Positions 16,297-25,030 are shown, counted from the first letter of the stretch. The stretch is 64,000 nucleotides of DNA from Streptomyces sp. NBC_01451 (GCF_036227485.1 NZ_CP109479.1:5208001-5272000); one strand, 5' to 3'. Notes: generated from the letters alone by a model not told the origin. A program made the numbers and translations.

Positions 16297-17316
16297 TCAG
16301 TCGACGGATTCCGCCCGGACCTCCGGCCACACGAGCGTGGTCGAGCCCCAGGAGAGACCGGCCCCGAAGGCGGAGATCAGCACCCGCTGGCCCGCCTTCA
16401 GGTCCCCGCGGGCGGCATAGTCGTTCAGCAGCAGGGGCACGGACGCGGCCAGGGTGTTGCCGACCCTGTCGATGTTCACCGCGACCCGCTCCCCGGGAAG
16501 CTCCAGCTCCTCCGCGACCGCGCGCACGATCCGGATGTTGGCCTGGTGGCCGACGAACCAGTCGACGTCCGCCGCGGACCAGTCGGCGCGCTTGAGAGCC
16601 GCCTGCGCCGACTGCGTCATCCGCTCGACGGCCTGCGTGTAGAGGGGACGCCCCTCCATCCGCAGATACCAGTCACCTGTCGGCACCGTGCCGTGCCCCA
16701 GGCCGCCGTCGGCGGAACGCTGCCGGGAACCGCCCGCCGGAACAGCCAGCAGGTCGGCCAGCGCCCCGTCGCTGCCGAGGTCGAACGGGCCCAGCGCGCC
16801 GGGCTCGTCCGGTTCGCCCCTGCGCAGGACGACCGCGCCCGCGCCGTCGCCGAAGATCGGCGCCGTGGACCGGTCCTCCGGGTCCACCAGAGTGGTGAAC
16901 GCCTCCGACCCGATGAACAGCACGGTGTCGGCGGTGCCGGCGGCGATCAGGCCGGACGCGGTGGCGAGCCCGTACAGGAAGCCGCTGCACGCCGAGGTCA
17001 GGTCGAACGCGGCCAGCGGTCCCAGACCCAGTCGCGACGCCACCTCCGGCGCCACCGCCGGGCAGAGGCGCTCGGGCGAGGTGGTGGCCACGACCACGGC
17101 GTCCACCCCGGACACATCGGCCGACCGCAGGGCACGCTCACCGGCCGTCACGGCCATGCTCCCCGTCGACAGGCCTTCGGAGACGAACCGCCGCTCGCGG
17201 ATGCCCGTCCTGGTACGGATCCACTCGTCCGTGGTGTCCAGGGTGCGGGAGAGGTCGTCGTTCGTGACCGTCACGGGCGGGAGAAAGCCTCCGATTCCCA
17301 TCAGCACTGCCGTCAT
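16297..17316 (-). CDS. Beta-ketoacyl-ACP synthase III (FabH-type)
   Basis: The 339-residue enzyme has the complete Cys-His-Asn triad: Cys110 in LTSACSGFLYGL, His257 in GHQANIRI and Asn287 in NIDRVGNTLAAS. FabH enzymes condense an acyl-CoA starter with malonyl-ACP and so begin chain synthesis. Branched-chain starters are typical in Streptomyces and fit the aminotransferase in this cluster. ATG 17316 has AGGAGG at ideal spacing; longer in-frame sequence up to 17532 crosses the palindrome and is not coding. It is the first gene of the minus-strand operon and is divergent from the GlcD-like gene. Confidence 0.93.
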   Translation of the reverse strand: MTAVLMGIGGFLPPVTVTNDDLSRTLDTTDEWIRTRTGIRERRFVSEGLSTGSMAVTAGERALRSADVSGVDAVVVATTSPERLCPAVAPEVASRLGLGPLAAFDLTSACSGFLYGLATASGLIAAGTADTVLFIGSEAFTTLVDPEDRSTAPIFGDGAGAVVLRRGEPDEPGALGPFDLGSDGALADLLAVPAGGSRQRSADGGLGHGTVPTGDWYLRMEGRPLYTQAVERMTQSAQAALKRADWSAADVDWFVGHQANIRIVRAVAEELELPGERVAVNIDRVGNTLAASVPLLLNDYAARGDLKAGQRVLISAFGAGLSWGSTTLVWPEVRAESVD

Positions 17317-17394
17317 CGACTCACCCTCCTGAGGACTGCGGACCCGGCCTTGACCGGACGTCGAGCAAGGCTGGCCGAAGCCCCGAGGGCCGGG

Positions 17395-17442
17395 CAATTG
17401 GCCGTTGGTACAGGCGCCACGGCCTGTACCAACGGCCAATTG
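17395..17442. promoter_or_regulatory. 48-bp perfect palindrome in the divergent KAS III/GlcD promoter region
   Basis: Two 21-base arms (17395-17415 and 17422-17442) are exact reverse complements around the six-base spacer GCCACG. Each arm starts with the palindromic CAATTG and contains TTGGTACAG. The element lies 79 bp from the KAS III start and 35 bp from the GlcD-like start, so it is positioned to control both. It could be a regulator operator, or a hairpin in the leader of either transcript. Confidence 0.9.
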
Positions 17443-17476
17443 AACGGCTGCCGCGCCGGGTGCCAATCTCGCCGGG

Positions 17477-18853
17477 GTGACCACGACACCGACTGATCTC
17501 GCAGGGCTTCTCCCGGCCGGACGGGTGATCACCGACCCGTCCCGGGCAGCGTCCTTCGCCCACGACGAAGCAGCGGGCGCGCCTTACGCGCTCCCGGCGG
17601 CCGTGGTGCAGCCCCACGACACCGCCGAGGTGGCGGCCGTCGTGGCCTACTGCGCGGAGCACGGCGTGCCGGTGGTGGCCCGCGGGGCCGGCACCGGCCT
17701 GTCCGGCGGCGCCAACGCGGTCGAGGGCGCGGTGGTTGTGTCCTTCGCGGCGATGGACCGGATCCTGCGCATCGACCCGGACGAGCGGCTGGCCGTCACG
17801 CAGCCGGGCGTCGTCAACGAGGACCTGCGTGCCGCGTGTGCCGCCAAGGGTCTCTGGTACCCGCCGGATCCGGCCAGCGCCCCGTGGTCCACGATCGGCG
17901 GGAACGTCGCCACCAACGCGGGCGGACTGTGCTGCGTGAAGTACGGCGTCACCCGGGACTACGTGCTGGGCCTTGAGGTGGTCACCGGTCGCGGTGACGT
18001 GGTCCGGCTGGGGCGGCGCACCGCCAAGAGCTCGGCCGGTTTCGAACTCGCCGGTCTGCTGGTCGGTTCGGAGGGCACCCTGGGCCTGGTCACCGAGGTC
18101 ACGGTGCGGCTGCGGGGTGAGCGTGCCCAGGAGCACACCGTCGTGGGCTACTTCGCCGACCTGCCGAGCGCCGGCCGGGCCGTCGCCCGGGTGGTGGCCT
18201 CCGGTGTGGTCCCGAGTGCCCTGGAACTCGTGGACCGCTTCTCCCTGCGCGCCGTCGACGAGTGGAAGAACATGGGCCTCACCGACGGCGGCGACGTGCT
18301 GTTGCTGGCCCGCTGTGACGCGCCCGGCGCGGTGGGCGCCCAGGAGGCGGACACCGTGCTGGCCTGCTTCGAGGCGGTCGGCGCCACCTGGAGCGCGCGG
18401 TCCGGCGATCCGGCCGAGGCGGACGCCCTGTTCGCCGCGCGGCGCCTGGTCTATCCCGCGCTGGAACGCCTGGGCATGGTGCTCAGCGAGGATGTCTGCG
18501 TTCCCCGCAGCCTGCTGCCCGAGATGCTCGCCTGCATCGAGGACGCCGCCGCGCGGCACGGTGTGCGCATCGCCACCCTGGCGCACGCCGGGGACGGAAA
18601 CCTGCACCCGATGCTGGTCGTGCCGCGCGGCGACGAGCGGGAACTCGCCCGCTGCCGCGGGGTGTTCGAGGAGGTCGTCGACCAGGCGCTCGCGCTGGGA
18701 GGCACGGTCACCGGCGAGCACGGCGTGGGTCTGCTGAAGATGCGTGGCCTGGCCGACGAACTGGGCCCGGCGGTACTGGACCTGCACCGCGGCATCAAGC
18801 GGGTGTGGGATCCGGCGGGCATCCTCAACCCGGGCAAGGTCTTCACCACCTGA
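17477..18853 (+). CDS. FAD-linked oxidase of the GlcD / D-lactate dehydrogenase type
   Basis: This is a 458-residue flavoprotein. The PCMH-type FAD domain (about residues 35-215) has the flavin loop RGAGTGLSGGANAVEG and GNVATNAGGLCCVKYG. The FAD-oxidase C-terminal domain has LAHAGDGNLHPML and GTVTGEHGVGLLK. Family members oxidise 2-hydroxy acids (glycolate, D-lactate, D-2-hydroxyglutarate) to 2-oxo acids. GTG 17477 is the only plausible start. It is divergent from the KAS III operon across the 48-bp palindrome, so co-regulation is likely. It may form the 2-oxo acid used by the aminotransferase (inference). Confidence 0.9.
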   Translation: MTTTPTDLAGLLPAGRVITDPSRAASFAHDEAAGAPYALPAAVVQPHDTAEVAAVVAYCAEHGVPVVARGAGTGLSGGANAVEGAVVVSFAAMDRILRIDPDERLAVTQPGVVNEDLRAACAAKGLWYPPDPASAPWSTIGGNVATNAGGLCCVKYGVTRDYVLGLEVVTGRGDVVRLGRRTAKSSAGFELAGLLVGSEGTLGLVTEVTVRLRGERAQEHTVVGYFADLPSAGRAVARVVASGVVPSALELVDRFSLRAVDEWKNMGLTDGGDVLLLARCDAPGAVGAQEADTVLACFEAVGATWSARSGDPAEADALFAARRLVYPALERLGMVLSEDVCVPRSLLPEMLACIEDAAARHGVRIATLAHAGDGNLHPMLVVPRGDERELARCRGVFEEVVDQALALGGTVTGEHGVGLLKMRGLADELGPAVLDLHRGIKRVWDPAGILNPGKVFTT

Positions 18854-19427
18854 CGCCGACGGCATCAGCCCTGACGGACGGCGGCCGTCGGCGGCGCGAG
18901 CCTCGGCTCCGCCGCGCCGGCTCCCCTGTGCGGGAGGAGTGATTGCCGAGGGCCGGAAGACGGTCGGCGACAAGACGGTCGGCGACATGCCCGGTTCTGC
19001 CGCACCACCGCCGAAGAGGCGCCCTGATCCGGTGGACGCCCTGGCCGTGGCCGTCCGGCCCGCGGCCTCGGGGCCGTGCGAAGCCGTGCGGCTCTTCCGC
19101 GGCGGACGCCTCGCCGTCCGTCGGCATCGGGTGCGGGTCGCCGGCCATACCCGGTCCGCTCGGCAAGCCGTCCGTGACCTGTGGGCCCGCACCGGACATC
19201 GTCCGGGACGACGGCACCCGGTGGGGCTCCGGTGCGACCCGAGGAGTTCCGCACCTGTTCGTCCCGGCAGAACTCCTCGTGGCCGCCGACGGAACGCACG
19301 CCGCGCTCGGTACGTACTCCTCGGCCGAACCGCGCCACGCGCTGTGGCGCGGTGTCACGCCGTCAGGGGCGTGCGCTGTGTGGCAGCTGTTCCTCCCAGT
19401 GCCACGGGCCCGCAGGCAGCCACGTCC
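18854..19427. other. 574-bp gap without a confident gene
   Basis: The gap lies between the GlcD-like gene and the convergent beta-propeller gene. It starts with a direct duplication of AAGACGGTCGGCGAC (18957-18971 and 18972-18986). A plus-strand frame over about 19190-19420 reads like coding sequence (for example GVPHLFVPAELLVAADGTHA), but it has no clear start, runs into the 3' end of the convergent gene and matches nothing I know. It may be a gene remnant. Confidence 0.45.
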
Positions 19428-21419
19428 TCAGCTCGTGAAGATGAAGTACTTCCACGCGCCGTGCGTCGTCGTGTTCACGTTGTCGCCCGACGCTCCGTCG
19501 AGGTAGGACGAGCGGATGCGGAAGCGGTAGCCGATGTCGTGCGTGCCGCCCAGTTCCACGCGCGAGATGCCGGACGAGTCCATGGCGAAGTACTGGGAGC
19601 CGCCGTCGTACCAGGAGCCCTCGTAGAAGTACTCGATCTGGAGGCGCTGTTCGCGGTGCGGGTACGCCGTCATGGACGTGGTGAACAGCGGGACCGTCGC
19701 CTGGTGGAAGTAGGCGTACGTCTGGCCGTACACGTTCTTGTTCTTGTACTGGCGGCTGATCGACGTCGACACCTTGACCTTGGTGTAGACCGTGCTGGCG
19801 ACCGTCTTGGGCGCGTAGCGCGAGTCGCCCGTGAAGCGTGCCGTCAGGCGGGTGTCGCGGGTGAGCTTGTACGTGGCCGAGAAGTCGCCGTTGCTGTTGA
19901 CCGTGCCGGCCTTGACCAGCTTGTCGGGCCGGTCGGAGCCGTACGGGTCGGCCCAGATCTCGACCTTGCGGTTCTTGTACGTCTTGCCGAGGTGCGCCGT
20001 GAACTTGACGCTCTTCGCGTAGTCGTACGTCTTCTTGTTGTTGGAGAGGCGGAGCGTGGCCGCCGCGCGCGAGACGTCGACCGTGTCCGAGCCGGAGGAC
20101 GCCAGGTGGTCGGCGTCACCCGCGTACGACAGCGTGTACGTCACCTTGCCGCCGGCCGGCGGGCTGTTGGTGAAGGAGAACGTGCCGTTCGACGCGACCG
20201 TCGCCGTGCCGATCTTCCGGCCGCCGGGGTTGTCCAGGTCCTTGCGGGTGATGGTCAGCTTGGTGCCCGCCGGGAGGGCCACTTTGCTGGTGATCTTGCC
20301 CTTGACCGTGAGCTTCTTCGTGCGGTCGGACTTGGCGGGGGCGGTGACGGAGACGCTGGTGACAGCCTTCGTCGGGTTGTTCAGGACGCGCAGGTCGTAC
20401 TTGTTGTCCCCGGCGGCCGTCACCGCGAACAGCCGGGACCTGTCCGGTGCCCAGCCGAGGCCCGCCGTGGCGAGCTGACCGGTGCTGTCCCCGTTGACGA
20501 GGTCGTAGTCCCGGACCGAGGCCGCGCGGCCCGGCCTGTAGACGTTCAGGCCCTGGCCGAAGTACGTGTCGTTGCCCGCGGCGACCGTGCCGTCGGGGGC
20601 GACGGCGACCGCGTTGGCGGACCCCGCGGTGTTGGAGTACTTGCCGTCCGCCGTGAGGTCGGAGGTCTTGTACGTCACGTGGTTGGACGGGTCCTGGGCG
20701 GCCACGACGACCCGCCCGCCGTCCGCCGTGACCGAGAGGTCGCGCAGTTCGCTGCCCGCGACGGTCTTGCGCGCGGTGGCGGTCGCGGTGCCCGACGAGA
20801 CGTCGTACACGCCCAGCTCGGACCAGGCCAGGCCGGGCAGGCCCGCGACCAGGCTGCCGGAGCCCGGCGCGGCGTCCAGCAGGGGAGCGGCGCTCCACGG
20901 CTTGGCCGCGTCGGCGTCCAGGGTGACCTTGTGCTCCGGGTCGGTCAGGTCGACCGAGCCGATGTTGCCGGTGCCCGGGGAGCCGTATCCGAACCACAGC
21001 CTGCCGCCCGCGAGGGCCACGGACTGGGGGTTCACGTCCCCTGTCGGGTACTGCGCCGACACCGTGACCGTGGCCGCGTCGACGGCTACGATCGCGTCGG
21101 CCTTGTCGCCCTGGTCGTCGGGCACCGCCGCGTACAGCGTCCTGGAGTCGGCGGACAGCTCCAGGCCCTTGACGCCGGGCAGGTTGGACACCTCCGCGAC
21201 GAAGTTGCCCCGGTAGTCCGTGGCGACGATCCGGTCGCTGACCGGATCGGTGACGAAGACGCGCTGGTGAAGGCCGTCCACGACGATGTCCCCGAACGAG
21301 ACGATGCCCAGGTCCCGCTGGTCGTCCGCCATGGCGGTGCCCGCGACGCCGGTGGTGAGCGCGACGAAACCGAAAGTGAGTGCGACCGCAAGCGCGGTCG
21401 AGAGAGTGCGTCTGTGCAC
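19428..21419 (-). CDS. Secreted beta-propeller protein with Ig-like repeats
   Basis: This is a 663-residue exported protein. A Sec signal peptide (MHRRTLSTALAVALTFGFVA then GVAGTAMA) precedes a YncE/SMP30-like beta-propeller (about residues 35-340) with repeated DVVVD, LSADSRTLYAA and VAVAPDG blades. Two or more beta-sandwich Ig-like repeats follow (about 345-540, with TATVASNGTFSFTNSPPAGG and YSGDAD-like motifs), then a C-terminal module ending HGAWKYFIFTS. There is no anchor signal, so it is probably released. The start is GTG 21419, with a G-rich ribosome region upstream. It is divergent from a Tat-exported nucleotidase. No enzymatic residues are recognised; binding or adhesion is possible. 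Confidence 0.8.
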   Translation of the reverse strand: MHRRTLSTALAVALTFGFVALTTGVAGTAMADDQRDLGIVSFGDIVVDGLHQRVFVTDPVSDRIVATDYRGNFVAEVSNLPGVKGLELSADSRTLYAAVPDDQGDKADAIVAVDAATVTVSAQYPTGDVNPQSVALAGGRLWFGYGSPGTGNIGSVDLTDPEHKVTLDADAAKPWSAAPLLDAAPGSGSLVAGLPGLAWSELGVYDVSSGTATATARKTVAGSELRDLSVTADGGRVVVAAQDPSNHVTYKTSDLTADGKYSNTAGSANAVAVAPDGTVAAGNDTYFGQGLNVYRPGRAASVRDYDLVNGDSTGQLATAGLGWAPDRSRLFAVTAAGDNKYDLRVLNNPTKAVTSVSVTAPAKSDRTKKLTVKGKITSKVALPAGTKLTITRKDLDNPGGRKIGTATVASNGTFSFTNSPPAGGKVTYTLSYAGDADHLASSGSDTVDVSRAAATLRLSNNKKTYDYAKSVKFTAHLGKTYKNRKVEIWADPYGSDRPDKLVKAGTVNSNGDFSATYKLTRDTRLTARFTGDSRYAPKTVASTVYTKVKVSTSISRQYKNKNVYGQTYAYFHQATVPLFTTSMTAYPHREQRLQIEYFYEGSWYDGGSQYFAMDSSGISRVELGGTHDIGYRFRIRSSYLDGASGDNVNTTTHGAWKYFIFTS

Positions 21420-21736
21420 GATGGTTTCGAACCCCCCGGTACGAAAGTGCCCCGCAGCGGGGCCACTTGGTCTCTGTGTGGAACAAGTGAAGAGCAGCGT
21501 AGGTCACACCACTGACAGAAGGTTCACACGGGGTTGACGGGACGTGTGGGACTCCCGCTTTTCGGTGGAATTGACCGGGACATGGCCTGTCATGGCCTGT
21601 TCTTGGTTCCTGGCGGGCCCGTGTGCCGCCACGATCTACGCGTGTAGCCACCCGCCTGCTGTCCCCGGTTGTCCCCGTACTGTCCCCCGTTGTCCTCTGC
21701 CGCCCCGGCCGTCCCAGCTGCCCAGGAGTCCCGCCC

Positions 21737-23572
21737 ATGCCCATATCGCCCATGAACCGCCGTCAGTTCATGCACAAGTCGGCCGTCACCGGTGCCGTCG
21801 TGGCAGCCGCCGGAACCGTCGCGGCAGCCCCCGCGCAGGCCGCCGAGCGTCCCGACAGCGCGCACTGCAAGCCGCCCCGCACCTGGTCCTTCTCCATCCT
21901 GGGCACCACCGACCTGCACAGCCACGTCTTCGACTGGGACTACTACACCGACGCCGCCTACACCGACAAGGCCGGCAACTCGGTCGGTGTCGCCCGCGTG
22001 GCCACCCTCATCAAGCAGCAGCGCGCGGAGAAGGGCGAGGACCGCGTCCTGCTCGTCGACGCGGGCGACATCATCCAGGGCACGTCACTGGCGTACTACT
22101 ACGCGCGCGTGGACCCCATCGACGCGGGCAAGGGCAAGCGCGGCCCCGAGCACCCCATGGCCGTCGCCATGAACGCCATGCGCTACGACGCCGCCGCCCT
22201 CGGCAACCACGAGTTCAACTACGGCATCGACACCCTCCGCAAGTTCGAGAGCCAGTGCCGTTTCCCGCTCCTCGGCGCGAACGCGCTCGACGCGAAGACG
22301 CTCCGGCCCGCCTTCCAGCCGTACACCGTCAAGCGCATCCGGGTCCCCGGCGCACCGGACATCAAGGTCGGCATCCTCGGCCTCACGAACCCCGGAATCG
22401 CCCTGTGGGACAAGGACAACGTCGCCGGGAAGATGTCGTTCACGGGGCTCGTGGAGCAGGCGAAGAAGTACGTCCCGCGCATGCGCGCCCTCGGCTGCGA
22501 CGTCGTCTTCCTCACGGACCACTCGGGCCTGGACGGCAGTTCGTCGTACGGGACCGAGCTGCCCTACGTCGAGAACGCGTCGAACCTGGTGGCCGAGCAG
22601 GTGCCCGGGATCGACGCGATCCTCGTCGGGCACACGCACACCGAGGTGTCGTCCTACACGGTGACGAACAAGACGACCGGCAAGGACGTGGTCCTCTCCG
22701 AGCCGTACTGCTACGGCATGCGCCTGACCGTCTTCGACTTCGAGCTCGAACTCGAACGCGGTCAGTGGAAGGTGACCAGCACGAAGGCGAAGACCCTCAA
22801 CAGCAACGCGGTCGCGGAGGACGAGCACATCACCAGGCTGCTCAAGGCCGACCACGACCTCGTCGTGAAGTACGTCAACACGGCTGTCGGCACGTGTACG
22901 GCGGACCTGTCGGCGGCCGAGGCGTGCTGGAAGGACGTACCCGTCATGGACTTCATCCACCAGGTCCAGATGGCCACCGTGGCCACCGGCCTGTCGACCG
23001 CCGACGCCGCCCTCCCGCTCATCTCGGTCGCCGCGCCGTTCAGCCGCAGCGCCGACATCCCGAAGGGCGATGTCAGCATCCGCGACGTCGCCGGGCTCTA
23101 CATCTACGACAACACCCTGTACGGCAAGAAGCTGACCGGAGCCCAGCTCAAGGACTACCTGGAGTACGCGGCGAAGTACTACCACCAGGTGCCGGCGGGC
23201 ACGGCCGTCGACACCGCGACGCTGACGAACGCCAACAGCTTCTGGGACTACATGTACGACACGGCCGCCGGCGTCGACTACGAGATCGACATCGCGCAGG
23301 CGGAGGGTTCGAGGATCAAGAACCTTTCCTACAAGGGCACTTCGGTCACCGACGACCAGGTCTTCGTCGTGGCCGTGAACAACTACCGCGCCAACGGGGG
23401 TTCCGGTTACCCGCACATCGCCGCCGCCGACATCGCGTACAGCTCGACGAACGAGATCCGCCAGCTGATGATCGACTACGTGACGACGAAGGGAACCCTG
23501 GACCCCGCCGACTTCGCGGTCACCAACTGGAAGCTGACGCAGGGCGGTACGGCGGTGTTCCCCGCCGCCTGA
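21737..23572 (+). CDS. Tat-exported 5'-nucleotidase / 2',3'-cyclic phosphodiesterase (UshA family)
   Basis: This is a 611-residue metallophosphoesterase. A twin-arginine signal (MNRRQFMHKSAVTGAVV and AAAPAQA) directs export. The catalytic domain has the dinuclear metal motifs TTDLHSH, DAGDIIQGT, GNHEFNYG and GHTHTE; the C-terminal 5'-nucleotidase domain spans about residues 390-580. It would release phosphate and nucleosides from extracellular nucleotides. ATG 21737 follows AGGAG. A frame open upstream to 21623 has no signal-peptide sense. A 21-bp-stem terminator follows immediately. Confidence 0.92.
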   Translation: MPISPMNRRQFMHKSAVTGAVVAAAGTVAAAPAQAAERPDSAHCKPPRTWSFSILGTTDLHSHVFDWDYYTDAAYTDKAGNSVGVARVATLIKQQRAEKGEDRVLLVDAGDIIQGTSLAYYYARVDPIDAGKGKRGPEHPMAVAMNAMRYDAAALGNHEFNYGIDTLRKFESQCRFPLLGANALDAKTLRPAFQPYTVKRIRVPGAPDIKVGILGLTNPGIALWDKDNVAGKMSFTGLVEQAKKYVPRMRALGCDVVFLTDHSGLDGSSSYGTELPYVENASNLVAEQVPGIDAILVGHTHTEVSSYTVTNKTTGKDVVLSEPYCYGMRLTVFDFELELERGQWKVTSTKAKTLNSNAVAEDEHITRLLKADHDLVVKYVNTAVGTCTADLSAAEACWKDVPVMDFIHQVQMATVATGLSTADAALPLISVAAPFSRSADIPKGDVSIRDVAGLYIYDNTLYGKKLTGAQLKDYLEYAAKYYHQVPAGTAVDTATLTNANSFWDYMYDTAAGVDYEIDIAQAEGSRIKNLSYKGTSVTDDQVFVVAVNNYRANGGSGYPHIAAADIAYSSTNEIRQLMIDYVTTKGTLDPADFAVTNWKLTQGGTAVFPAA

Positions 23573-23580
23573 CGGGAGTT

Positions 23581-23627
23581 GTGTCTCCGGTAACTCCCAT
23601 GAGGGCCATGGGAGTTACCGGAGACAC
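23581..23627. terminator. Bidirectional terminator with 21-bp perfect stem
   Basis: The arms 23581-23601 and 23607-23627 are exact reverse complements (outer GTGTCTCCGG, inner CCCATG) with loop AGGGC. It sits eight bases after the nucleotidase stop and 20 bases before the stop of the convergent gene, so it serves both. Confidence 0.93.
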
Positions 23628-23647
23628 GCAATCCGTCCGGACCGGCG

Positions 23648-24910
23648 TTACGCGCGGCGCCGCAGCCGTGCGTAGGCGGCCAGGGAGCCTCCGCCGAGCA
23701 CCAGCGCGCTGCCGCCGAGGGACAGGGCGATCGTGCCGCTGTTGTCACTGCCGGTGCTGGCAAGCTGGGTGCCGGTGCCGGTGCCGGCCGGGGTGGATGT
23801 GGCGGGCGTGGGAGTGGCTGTGGACGTGGGAGTGGCACCGGTTGATGCCGATGCGGACGTCGATGGTGATGCCGACGTGGTGGGGCTCTGGCTCTGACTC
23901 GGGGATGTCGACCGGCTGCCGGTCAGCGTGACCTGGGCGGACGCGGCGCCCAGGTACGTGCCCCGGAACGGGACGGAGCCGCCCGCGTTGACGATGACGC
24001 TCTGAGCGAGGCGGGTCTTGCCGAGTGGGGCGTTCGCCTTCCAGGAGACCCGTGCTCGTACGGTGCTGCTGTCGCCCGCAGGGGCCGCGTAGTCGGGGCC
24101 ACGCAGGTAGAAGCCCGCGGTGTCGGGTTCGGCGGCCGTGAGCACCGGGGCCAGCGTGACCCACTCGCCCTCGCGGTACACCTGCACGGTCGTGTGGCGG
24201 TCGGTGAACAGGACGCTGCTGACGTTGACGTAGTCCGACGCCGTCGAGTTGGCCACGGTGGCCTTGAACTCGACGGGCGCCCCGCCGGGCACGGCCGTCG
24301 CGGGCACACCGGTGAGGCGGGCGGTCAGGCCCTTGACGGGGATGGTCCGGACGTCACGTGCCTGGAGGACCCAGGAACCGTCCGCGGCGCCGACGGACGA
24401 GGTCAGCCTGACGGACTGGGTGCCGCCGTCGCTGTCGCCGTTGTGCGGCTCGCCCATGGGCAGCCCGAGACGCAGGTGCAGGACACGGCTCTCGCCGGGG
24501 CCGAGCGTGATGGTGGGCGGCAGCGTCCCCTGGAACGAACCGCTGTGGTACTCCAGCGTCACCTTCTCCCAGGCCCCGTCGTCCGTGCGGTACCAGATGG
24601 CCAGGCCGTTCTCCGGCATGCCGGCGCCGGCGTCCGCGACCAGGTTGAGGAAGACGTCCTCCGACTCGGTCGCGGAGGTGTTGGTGATCTTCTCGGTGAA
24701 CTCGACCGGCTGCCCGGCCAGCCCCAGGGTGCCGGGCCCGTCCACGGTCAGCTCGGTGTGGCAGCAGGTCTGCGAGGGCCCGGCCGACGGAGTCGGCGTC
24801 CCCGGCGCGGCCCACACGGCAGGCGCGGTGGCGGCCACCGCGCCCAGCGACATCAGCACACCGGCCGCCCCCATGGCGAGTGGACGACCGATACGAATGG
24901 TGCGAAACAT
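23648..24910 (-). CDS. LAxTG-anchored cell-surface protein
   Basis: This 420-residue protein has a Sec signal peptide (residues 1-35), two beta-rich extracellular domains (about 45-180 and 190-330) with two early adjacent cysteines (QTCCHTEL), and a Thr/Ser/Pro-rich wall-spanning linker. It ends with a sorting signal: LASTG, a hydrophobic segment and RLRRRA. LAxTG motifs are used by class E sortases in Streptomyces, for example for chaplins. No sortase gene is in the window. ATG 24910 has the G-run CGGGGGG typical of its start. Upstream lies a degenerate 10-bp repeat array. Function is unknown; surface adhesion or matrix role is plausible. Confidence 0.85.
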   Translation of the reverse strand: MFRTIRIGRPLAMGAAGVLMSLGAVAATAPAVWAAPGTPTPSAGPSQTCCHTELTVDGPGTLGLAGQPVEFTEKITNTSATESEDVFLNLVADAGAGMPENGLAIWYRTDDGAWEKVTLEYHSGSFQGTLPPTITLGPGESRVLHLRLGLPMGEPHNGDSDGGTQSVRLTSSVGAADGSWVLQARDVRTIPVKGLTARLTGVPATAVPGGAPVEFKATVANSTASDYVNVSSVLFTDRHTTVQVYREGEWVTLAPVLTAAEPDTAGFYLRGPDYAAPAGDSSTVRARVSWKANAPLGKTRLAQSVIVNAGGSVPFRGTYLGAASAQVTLTGSRSTSPSQSQSPTTSASPSTSASASTGATPTSTATPTPATSTPAGTGTGTQLASTGSDNSGTIALSLGGSALVLGGGSLAAYARLRRRA

Positions 24911-24930
24911 GAATCCCCCCGGATTCGCTG

Positions 24931-25030
24931 AAGGTGCGATGCGGTGCGATGGAGTGCGATGCAGTGCTCGGTGGTGCGATGCAGTGCGGTGCGGTATAGC
25001 GCGGTGCAGTGCTGCGTAGTGCGTGCGAGA
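24931..25030. repeat. Degenerate 10-bp tandem array (consensus about GCRGTGCGAT)
   Basis: Roughly ten successive 10-base blocks share the GTGC(G)AT core, starting 21 bp upstream of the surface-protein ATG. They lie in its 5' leader or promoter. The period equals about one DNA helical turn. The open frame across it (Cys/Val/Ser-rich) is an artefact of the repeat. Confidence 0.8.

Noticed and set aside
15935..16330. Longer ACP starting at 16330
   Set aside because: The start overlaps the KAS III 3' end and the AAGGAGA site points to ATG 16177; kept only as a possibility in the findings.
17395..17442. Gamma-butyrolactone receptor box
   Set aside because: The half-sites do not resemble the consensus I know, and no receptor gene is nearby.
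18744..21515. Plus-strand open frame of 923 codons
   Set aside because: It is the mirror of the high-GC beta-propeller gene on the minus strand; composition is Arg/Val/Gly-rich shadow.
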